Source of the DNA: an uncultured Ellagibacter sp.
GTDB taxonomy: Bacteria > Actinomycetota > Coriobacteriia > Coriobacteriales > Eggerthellaceae
Reading direction: 5' to 3'
Assembly: GCF_934643285.1 (NCBI RefSeq)
Contig: NZ_CAKUBT010000016.1
Location: 1 to 39,435 of the forward strand
DNA length: 39,435 nucleotides
Made by a program: the position numbers and the translations under genes. Positions 33,333 through 39,435 of this stretch are shown here, piece by piece; the stretch's first letter is position 1; each line of letters starts with the position of its first letter. The notes below the pieces were generated by a model that was given only the letters and a program-made list of their open reading frames with translations, was not told the origin of the DNA and ran no database searches.

Positions 33333-35588
33333 CTACGGAGCAGGCTCGCCGCCTTCGCCGCCCGGTTGCCCGCCGTCATCGGGCGGACCCACGGGGCCTT
33401 CGCCTCCGCCAGGTGGCTCCTCGCCCGAGTCCGCGCCGCCGCCGCTATCGCTGCCCGCGTTCGGGTCGGGGCCAATCGACACATAGGCGGTGTAGGTACC
33501 GTTCGCGAACTCGATCTTCACTATCGACCCTGCAGCCACAGTGGAGCTATAGGTTTCCACGATGGTGAGGTTGCCCCCCAGCGCTGCCTGCACTTCGGCC
33601 AAGCTTGCGCCCGAAAGCTGCGCGATGGTGTCCTTCGCGGCGTCTTCGCTGTATATCGACTGCTTCTTGTTGAAGTCGCTGTCGTATTTCGGTTCGGCGG
33701 CAGCGGGGAAGTCTACCCTCTCGCGACCGTCAAGGGCAAGCGACATGAAGATTCTCCAGGCGTCCTTGCACCAGGGCGCTTCCCACATCTCCCGTTCTTG
33801 CGCGGCGCCCGTCCAAACCGCGCAGGAAAGCTGCGGGGTGTAGCCGCAGAACCACAGGTCGCGATGCTCCTGGGACGTGCCCGTCTTGCCTGCGCTCACC
33901 TGGCCCGACGGCAGCGCCGACCCGCGCCCGGTTCCCTGGGTGACCACGCCTTGCAGCACGCGGGTCACCTCACCTGCAACTTCGGGGGAAAGCACCTGCT
34001 CGCCTGGTACCTCTGTGTTGTCGATAAGCGTCGTGCCGTCTTGCGCGATCACCTCGGTGATGCAGGTGTCGGGGTGGCGGATGCCCCCGGTCGCGAATGC
34101 TCCGTAGGCGCTCGCCATGCGCAGCGTGTTCGTCTGCGCGGCACCGAGCGTGAGCGCGGGGTAGGCTCCGTAGCCGTACTTCGTGTCGCCGGAAACGCCG
34201 AGGCGCGCCGCCATGTCGAGCAGGCTCTGCGGCGTCACGCCGTCGGGGTCGGTGACAAGGCGGGCGAAGCCGGTATTAGCGGAGACCCAGGTCATCCGCT
34301 CGATGGAAAGGTACCCGTAGTTCGCACCCGCATAGTTGGTGACGGGTTTGCTCCATGCCGCGTTCACGAATCCCGTGGAGCAGTCGATAACCGTTTTCGG
34401 GCTGATGCCCTGCTCGATGGCGGCGGCCAGCGTGAACGCCTTGAACGACGATCCCGCCTGGCGTCCCGTCGCGCTCGTTGCGAGGTTGAACTGGCTTTCC
34501 GACCAATCCTTCCCGCCGATCATGGCGAGCACGTAGCCGGTGTTCGGGTCGATGCACGTCATCGAAAGGCTCACGTCGCTATCGCCGGTCCTTGCCATAT
34601 CGTCGTACACTTCCGCCGCCGCTTCCTCCGCATAGCCCTGAAGCGTCGGGTCGATCGTGGTGTAGACCGTAAGCCCGCCGTCGAACACCTCCTCGAACGA
34701 AAGCTGGTCGAGGAGCTGCTGGCGCACGTAGCTCGTGAAATACGGGTACTCGTAGATGCCGTCTTCGGCGCGCGCTTCGACGTCTAAGACAAGCTCCTCC
34801 TCGACGGCGCTATCGTGTTCCTCCTGCGTGATCGTTCCGTGCGTGAGCATGCGGTCAAGCACGACGTTGCGACGCTTCGTGCAGTTCTCGGGATAGTCCT
34901 CGGGATTGTTGTACGTCGGCGACTGGGGGATGCCCACAAGCGTCGCCGCCTCCGCAAGCGTAAGGTCGATCGCGCTCTTGGAGAAGTAGTGCTGCGCCGC
35001 GGCCTCGATGCCGTAGCATCCCGACCCGTAGTTGATCGTGTTCAGGTACATGAGCAGGATGTCTTCTTTGGAATACGCCTGCTCCATCTCGATGGCGAGC
35101 TCGGCTTCCCGCACCTTACGGCGAAACGAGATGTCGTTCGCCTCGTTCGAGAGGAGCGTGTTGCGCACGAGTTGCTGCGTGATGGTGGATGCGCCCTCGA
35201 GGCTGCCGCCCTTCAGGTTGTTCACGAGTGCGCGTCCGATGCCGTAGTAATCTACACCTTCATGCTCGTAGAACCGGGTGTCCTCCGTCGCGACCGTGCC
35301 TTCCAGCACATAGTTGCCCACCTGGTCCTTCTCGATGGGTTCTTGGTCTTGCAGATAGAACTCCGCCAAAAGGGTGGTGCGGTCGTTCGCGTAGATGCGT
35401 GTTTTGGCGCTGTAGGCGAAGGCGTTCGGGTCGTGCACGCTGGGCAGCTCGCCGACCCATGCGTCCACGACGCGTCCCACGCCGAAGGCCCCGAGGCCGA
35501 CGATAAGGACGAGCGAAAACGCCGCAACGAGCACTCCCCATGCTGGAGCATGGGTGCGCATTTCACGGTGTTTTCTCCTTACTCTCAT
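33333..35588 (-). CDS. Class A penicillin-binding protein with PASTA-like domain
   Basis: A 751-residue paralogue of the PBP at 30293. It has one membrane helix (about 17-38), a GT51 domain with ATEDTRFYEHEG (Glu102), GASTITQQLVRN and NTINYGSGCYGIEAA, and a transpeptidase domain with SSFK, SANTGF and SAGKTGTSQ. The two share long identical stretches such as YPENCTKRRNVVLDRML. After the transpeptidase comes a PASTA-like unit (GASLAEVQAALGG, then TYSSTVAAGSIV, ending VSIGP), followed by a Gly/Pro/Asp-rich tail. PASTA units bind muropeptides or peptidoglycan. The start is uncertain: ATG 35588 has no ribosome site and would be nearly leaderless, while ATG 35561 has AAGGAG too far away (about 13 bases). 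Confidence 0.92.
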   Translation of the reverse strand: MRVRRKHREMRTHAPAWGVLVAAFSLVLIVGLGAFGVGRVVDAWVGELPSVHDPNAFAYSAKTRIYANDRTTLLAEFYLQDQEPIEKDQVGNYVLEGTVATEDTRFYEHEGVDYYGIGRALVNNLKGGSLEGASTITQQLVRNTLLSNEANDISFRRKVREAELAIEMEQAYSKEDILLMYLNTINYGSGCYGIEAAAQHYFSKSAIDLTLAEAATLVGIPQSPTYNNPEDYPENCTKRRNVVLDRMLTHGTITQEEHDSAVEEELVLDVEARAEDGIYEYPYFTSYVRQQLLDQLSFEEVFDGGLTVYTTIDPTLQGYAEEAAAEVYDDMARTGDSDVSLSMTCIDPNTGYVLAMIGGKDWSESQFNLATSATGRQAGSSFKAFTLAAAIEQGISPKTVIDCSTGFVNAAWSKPVTNYAGANYGYLSIERMTWVSANTGFARLVTDPDGVTPQSLLDMAARLGVSGDTKYGYGAYPALTLGAAQTNTLRMASAYGAFATGGIRHPDTCITEVIAQDGTTLIDNTEVPGEQVLSPEVAGEVTRVLQGVVTQGTGRGSALPSGQVSAGKTGTSQEHRDLWFCGYTPQLSCAVWTGAAQEREMWEAPWCKDAWRIFMSLALDGRERVDFPAAAEPKYDSDFNKKQSIYSEDAAKDTIAQLSGASLAEVQAALGGNLTIVETYSSTVAAGSIVKIEFANGTYTAYVSIGPDPNAGSDSGGGADSGEEPPGGGEGPVGPPDDGGQPGGEGGEPAP

Positions 35589-35649
35589 GATTCGTCTATA
35601 CTACCATGAACCGACCATCTGGTCTTTCAGACGAGGAGACACCAACCTT
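35589..35649. promoter_or_regulatory. Overlapping divergent promoters (PBP leftward, U32 protein rightward)
   Basis: TATACT (35597-35602) is a good -10 for the rightward gene, and its other strand gives TAGTAT/TATAGA as a -10 for the leftward PBP gene, only about ten bases from ATG 35588. A GACCA/TGGTC hairpin (35614-35625) lies in the rightward leader. The -35 elements are weak. Confidence 0.4.
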
Positions 35650-38112
35650 ATGCGGAATATAGAACTTTTGGCGCCTGCGGGCAACATGAGCGCCCTTCAC
35701 GCCGCCGTGCGTGCTGGTGCGGACGCGGTATATCTCGGGCTCGAGTCGTTCAACGCGCGCCGCGGGGCCGATAACTTCACCATCGCCACGCTCAAGGAGG
35801 CGTGCGATTACGCGCATCTGCGGGGCGTGAAGATCTACGTCACTCTGAACATCATCGTGCTGCCGGGCGAAGTGGGCCGCGCGCTCGAATGCGCTCGTCA
35901 GGCATGGCGCGCAGGTGCCGACGCGCTCATCATCCAAGACATTGGTCTTGCGAGCGAGATAGCCCGCGCGCTTCCCGACATCCGCCTGCATATTTCTACG
36001 CAGATGAACACGTGCAACGCCGCCGGCATCCGCGCCGCTGCCCGCATGGGTGCCAAGCGCGTCACGCTCGCCCGCGAGCTTTCCATGGAGGAAATCGCCC
36101 ATCTCGCGCAGGTGGGCGCCGAGGCAGGTGTCGAAGTCGAGGCGTTCGGTCATGGCGCGCTGTGCATCTGCTACTCCGGCCAGTGCCTCATGTCCTCCTT
36201 GATTGGGGGCCGCTCCGCCAACCGCGGCCTGTGCGCGCAGGCGTGCCGCTTGCCCTACGAACTGCACAATGCCGCCCAGCGAAACCCTCTTTCGGCGCCT
36301 GGCGAACATCTGCTCTCGCCGAAGGACCTCTGCTCGGTCGATCTGCTTTCCGATCTGGCGCGAGCCGGCGTCGCGTCGCTTAAGATCGAGGGCCGTATGA
36401 AGTCGGCCGATTACGTGTCGGCCGTCGTGTCGGTGTACCGCCGCGTGCTCGATCGGGTGTATGCGCAGGAGGGCTCTGTTTCTCCTGCTCGCCCGACGGA
36501 GGACGAACGCCGTACGCTTGAGGAGGCTTTCTCCCGCGGGTTCACCACGGCGTATCTTGAAGGTCAGCGCGGAAACGACATCATGAGCTATCAGCGCCCG
36601 AACAATCGCGGCGCCTTTATCGGCCGCGTGGCCGAAGCGCGTAACGGCATAGCGACCATCTCCGCTGAGCACGAGCTTGCAATCGGCGATGTCCTTGAGT
36701 TCTGGACGGGGAAGGGCCATGCCGCCCAAACGGTGTCCGACCTCTCCTTCGACAAGAAGGGTCGCGCGCGGATTGAGCTCGATGCGCGCGTGAAGGGCGT
36801 GCGCGCGGGCGACCGCGTGTTCCGCGTGCGCAGCGCGAAGGAAGCCTTCGAGGACGACTCCCTCGAGCCGCGCGTCGAGGTTGAGGGCGCGGTTCGCCTG
36901 CGCATCGGCGAGCCGCTCGAGGTCTCTTTCTCCTTTGCCAATGCGGCGCAGAGCGAGCTTGCCGAGGTTCGCGGCACGGCACTCGGGGCCGAGGTCGAGC
37001 CTGCGCGTACGAAAGCCGTCACCGAAGAAGACGTGCGCGCCCATATCGACCGCCTCGGTTCGACTCCTTATGTTCTCACGCGGCTCGACGTCGAGCTCGA
37101 CGAGGGGGTTGGCATCGGGTTCTCGCAGCTGCACCGCGTCCGCGCCGAAGCCCTCGACGATCTGACCGAACGAGCCTTGGCCGTCTATCATGCGCGCCGC
37201 CTTCCCCGCACCGAGGATCGCGAAGAGCTTCCCGCCGTTCGTCCGAGCGGTGCCCGCATTGGCGCATGGACGACGAATCCCGTGTGCGCAAGGGCCGCAA
37301 AGCGTACGGGTGCGCATATGGTGTACGTGCCGGCGCTGAACTACGGGCGCGGCGAGGCGGTGGTCGCGGGCCAGCTCACGGCCACGGTCGAGCAGGCGGG
37401 CTACCCCAAGCAGTGTCTTCTTGCCATGCCCGTCGTCGATCACGACGAGGTCGGGCTCTCGCGCGAGGCGAAGCTCGATTTCGATCCGTGGCGTTACGCG
37501 ACGTCGGGGCGCCCGGTGTTTGTGGAGAGCCTCGGTGCCATGCAGATGGCCGCCGAGATCGGGATTCCCTTCGAGGTCGGCCCGCATCTGCCTGTCACGA
37601 ACAGGCTTGCGCTCGACGAGGTTGTTCGCATGGGCGCCGTCCGCGTGTGGCTCTCTCCCGAACTTTCGCTCGACCAGATTCGCGAGTTGTCTCGCGACAC
37701 CCCAGTTGAGCTGGGGATCTTCATCTCGGGTGCGCAAGAGCTCATGATTACCGAGCACTGCCTTCTCATGAGCCAGGGCCCGTGCAACGAGGATTGCGCC
37801 GAGTGTCGTCGCCGTCGCAGCCCGCATTACCTGAAGGATCGCAAGGATTTCGATTTCCCTGTCATCACCGATGCGCTCGGCCGCAGCCATCTCTACAACA
37901 GCGTCGAGCTCGATTTGGTGGCATCGCTTCCCGAGCTCATGGCGGCGGGCGTCACCTCGTTCATGGTCGATACGACGCTCATGAACGGCGAACAGGCGGC
38001 GCAGGCTGTCGGTCGAGCCATCCGCGCGCTGCGCATCGCACAGTCCGACGGAAACTCTGTCGCCAAGATCACAAGCGCCACCACAGGGCATCTGTTCCGC
38101 GGCGTTCAGTAG
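35650..38112 (+). CDS. U32 family protein, RlhA-like (two-barrel form)
   Basis: An 820-residue U32 'peptidase' family protein. The N-terminal barrel begins IELLAPAGNMSALHAAVRAG (4-23), with GADAVYLGLESFNAR, and contains the Fe-S cysteine set GALCICYSGQC and RGLCAQAC (Cys172, 179, 195, 199). KIEGRMKSADYV lies near 255. A middle beta-rich region is followed by a second barrel-like half with CNEDCAECRRR near 725. This long form resembles RlhA (with DUF3656), which hydroxylates a 23S rRNA cytidine using prephenate; U32 members generally modify RNA or quinones rather than cut proteins. The start ATG 35650 follows GAGGAG at 11 bases. The exact target is not certain. Confidence 0.85.
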   Translation: MRNIELLAPAGNMSALHAAVRAGADAVYLGLESFNARRGADNFTIATLKEACDYAHLRGVKIYVTLNIIVLPGEVGRALECARQAWRAGADALIIQDIGLASEIARALPDIRLHISTQMNTCNAAGIRAAARMGAKRVTLARELSMEEIAHLAQVGAEAGVEVEAFGHGALCICYSGQCLMSSLIGGRSANRGLCAQACRLPYELHNAAQRNPLSAPGEHLLSPKDLCSVDLLSDLARAGVASLKIEGRMKSADYVSAVVSVYRRVLDRVYAQEGSVSPARPTEDERRTLEEAFSRGFTTAYLEGQRGNDIMSYQRPNNRGAFIGRVAEARNGIATISAEHELAIGDVLEFWTGKGHAAQTVSDLSFDKKGRARIELDARVKGVRAGDRVFRVRSAKEAFEDDSLEPRVEVEGAVRLRIGEPLEVSFSFANAAQSELAEVRGTALGAEVEPARTKAVTEEDVRAHIDRLGSTPYVLTRLDVELDEGVGIGFSQLHRVRAEALDDLTERALAVYHARRLPRTEDREELPAVRPSGARIGAWTTNPVCARAAKRTGAHMVYVPALNYGRGEAVVAGQLTATVEQAGYPKQCLLAMPVVDHDEVGLSREAKLDFDPWRYATSGRPVFVESLGAMQMAAEIGIPFEVGPHLPVTNRLALDEVVRMGAVRVWLSPELSLDQIRELSRDTPVELGIFISGAQELMITEHCLLMSQGPCNEDCAECRRRRSPHYLKDRKDFDFPVITDALGRSHLYNSVELDLVASLPELMAAGVTSFMVDTTLMNGEQAAQAVGRAIRALRIAQSDGNSVAKITSATTGHLFRGVQ

Positions 38113-38254
38113 CGCGCTGCGACATGGGATGGGGTCTCTGTCTCGTTGGGACAGGGGTCGGGAAATGTATCTCAGTTAGACTACTTACCATTTGAAGGCG
38201 CTTCCCATGCGCAACGCTGCGGCCTCGCAGTGTTGGGAAGCTCCTTCCTGGGCG

Positions 38255-39076
38255 CTATTTCACGCTCGTGAGGCGTCCTTGGTAGCCGCAAAGGACACGC
38301 GCATTGCCCTCGGCAATGGCAAGTCCTTTCTCGAGTGCCGCTCGCGGCAGGTCGTAGTCGTTGTTGTTCTGCGAGATGTGCATGGCAACGACGGCCTCGG
38401 GCGTGCGAAGACCCGCGGCGCGCGATTCGGTGATGAGTGCGGCGAGCTCCTCGGTTGCCTGCGGGTTCGAGAGGTGGCCGAATTCCGAGGCGATGCGCTG
38501 CTTGATGATGTAGGGGTAGTCGCCGCTTTGCAGCATGCGCTCGTCATGGTTGCTCTCGAGCGCCAAAATGCGCACGTCACGCAAGGCCTCGTGCGCCGCG
38601 TTCGCCACGATGCCCGAATCTGTTATGTAGCCTAGCGCGTCGCCATCGGGCGCTTCGATGCGAAAGCCAAAGGAAGCGGCGGCATCGTGACTGGTTGCGA
38701 AGGGGAAGGCGCGCAAGCCAGCGGCCTCGATTGCGCGCTGCCCCGAGGAGAGTGGCAAGGTAGCGCAATCGCCTGCAACTTTTTGCAGCGCGGAGCTCGC
38801 GTCGATGCAGGCCTGGTTTACGTAAACTGTTGGTGCGCAGCCTAATTTCGCAAGGCCGCGCAACACCACGTCCAGCCCCTTGGTGTGGTCCCCGTGCTCG
38901 TGGGTGATGAGCACGGCGTCGATTCGGGCGGGGTCGAAGCCCGCCTCGTCGCATCGCTCGAGGAAATCGCGCTTGCAGATTCCGCAGTCGATGAGCACCC
39001 CCGCGCCTGTCGCGGCGTTTTCGACGATGGCGGCGTTGCCTTTGCTTCCGCTTGCGAGCACATGTAACTTCAGCAC
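38255..39076 (-). CDS. Metallo-beta-lactamase-fold hydrolase, YycJ/WalJ-like
   Basis: A 273-residue metallo-hydrolase. The N-terminus VLASGSKGNAAIV (6-18) followed by GVLIDCGICKRDF is typical of the YycJ/WalJ group. The metal motif is THEHGDHTKGL (58-68; His59, His61, Asp63, His64), with a later Asp (YITDSG) and C-terminal AMHISQNNND. YycJ proteins are linked to cell-wall or DNA-repair phenotypes in Firmicutes; the substrate is unknown. The start is GTG 39076 with AGGAG eight bases upstream. A -10-like TACAAT lies on this strand at 39145-39150. It converges with the U32 gene; the 142-base gap between them shows only a weak hairpin. Confidence 0.85.
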   Translation of the reverse strand: MLKLHVLASGSKGNAAIVENAATGAGVLIDCGICKRDFLERCDEAGFDPARIDAVLITHEHGDHTKGLDVVLRGLAKLGCAPTVYVNQACIDASSALQKVAGDCATLPLSSGQRAIEAAGLRAFPFATSHDAAASFGFRIEAPDGDALGYITDSGIVANAAHEALRDVRILALESNHDERMLQSGDYPYIIKQRIASEFGHLSNPQATEELAALITESRAAGLRTPEAVVAMHISQNNNDYDLPRAALEKGLAIAEGNARVLCGYQGRLTSVK

Positions 39077-39321
39077 TGGTTGTTCTCCTGTCGGGCGGTG
39101 GGCAAGAATAGCCCTCGACCGTGACGATTAGATTCCACTGCGGCATTGTAACGAAACGCCATTCACTTCAGCGAAGAGTTTGGGCGAGAAGCCCCCTTTC
39201 GGGAAAAGTGCCTGGCAGCCGAGAGCGTTCATTCGCTAATTGCGCAGCCCCTCGATAGATTCGGGGCTCATGCTGCCTATGTGTTAGAACCCGACTTTTG
39301 CAGCCAAAGAGGGCCGTTCTC
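39077..39321. other. Intergenic region with small hairpin
   Basis: This region holds the leader and probable promoter of the YycJ-like gene on its left side, and an AGCCCC/GGGGCT hairpin (39246-39251 with 39263-39268). The right part up to the transposase fragment shows no gene and may contain the junction of the insertion sequence. Confidence 0.35.
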
Positions 39322-39435
39322 CTACACGGGCTCGTACCCGAGCGATTTCCTCTCGATCTCGCCCGTGGCCGGCACGAAGGCGCAGGCCTTTATCGAGCGC
39401 GCGTGGACGTCGAGCCCTACGAAAGTGGTAGCATT
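39322..39435 (-). pseudogene. IS110-family transposase, N-terminal fragment
   Basis: Read leftward from the edge, the frame gives TTFVGLDVHARSIKACAFVP followed by ATGEIERKSLGYEPV and a TAG at 39322-39324. VGLDVHxxSI plus TGEI is the start of the DEDD catalytic domain of IS110-type transposases. The N-terminal Met is beyond the window. The frame stops after about 37 residues and no transposase similarity was seen further left, so it is a truncated remnant. Confidence 0.7.

Noticed and set aside
35596..38091. 831-residue leftward frame opposite the U32 gene
   Set aside because: Antisense shadow with no recognisable domain.

Overview
The window reads as chromosomal DNA of a high-GC, anaerobic Coriobacteriia bacterium, most likely Eggerthellaceae (Eggerthella/Gordonibacter relatives). 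The reasons are a CaiA/FixABCX-type acyl-CoA reduction cluster, a LuxR regulator with a large N-terminal membrane domain of the kind this family has expanded, Actinomycetota-type EF-G2 and codon use that is strongly G/C at third positions. The genus is an inference; there is no rRNA in the window.

Region 1 (1-10100) is a divergent enoyl-CoA reduction module. Leftward run a CaiD-like hydratase, an MFS transporter, an HSL-family esterase and a CaiA-like acyl-CoA dehydrogenase, continuing off the left edge. Rightward run fixA, fixB, fixC and fixX, the electron-transfer flavoprotein branch that would feed electrons to the CaiA-like enzyme. A convergent LuxR-type membrane regulator closes the region and is the obvious candidate regulator. 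The layout mirrors the divergent cai/fix arrangement of enterobacteria, but with an esterase and an MFS carrier in place of the usual partners.

Region 2 (10101-15165) starts with an orphan modD-like gene. It is followed by a roughly 3.7 kb accessory patch bracketed by two copies of the modD 3' end. The patch holds two copies of a palindromic repeat element, the wreck of an AbiE-type toxin-antitoxin pair, a low-GC lipoprotein whose signal peptide is thrown out of frame by a 9-base homopolymer (candidate phase variation), two unknown genes, and a broken second copy of one of them.

Region 3 (15166-22212) is mostly housekeeping: an EF-G2-like GTPase, a membrane protein that looks like two fused SpoVA domains, a small two-helix membrane protein, a SlyD-like prolyl isomerase and a GCS2-type glutamate-cysteine ligase.

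Region 4 (22213-30084) is an arginine biosynthesis run, argC-argJ-argB-argD-argG-argH, which together with an ornithine carbamoyltransferase encoded elsewhere would make arginine from glutamate. A 600-base repeat-rich gap separates argG from argH.

Region 5 (30085-39435) carries two paralogous class A penicillin-binding proteins (one with a Gly-rich tail, one with a PASTA-like domain) around a small lipoprotein, a large U32 (RlhA-like) protein, a YycJ-like metallo-hydrolase and, at the right edge, a fragment of an IS110-family transposase. No CRISPR array, tRNA or rRNA was seen.
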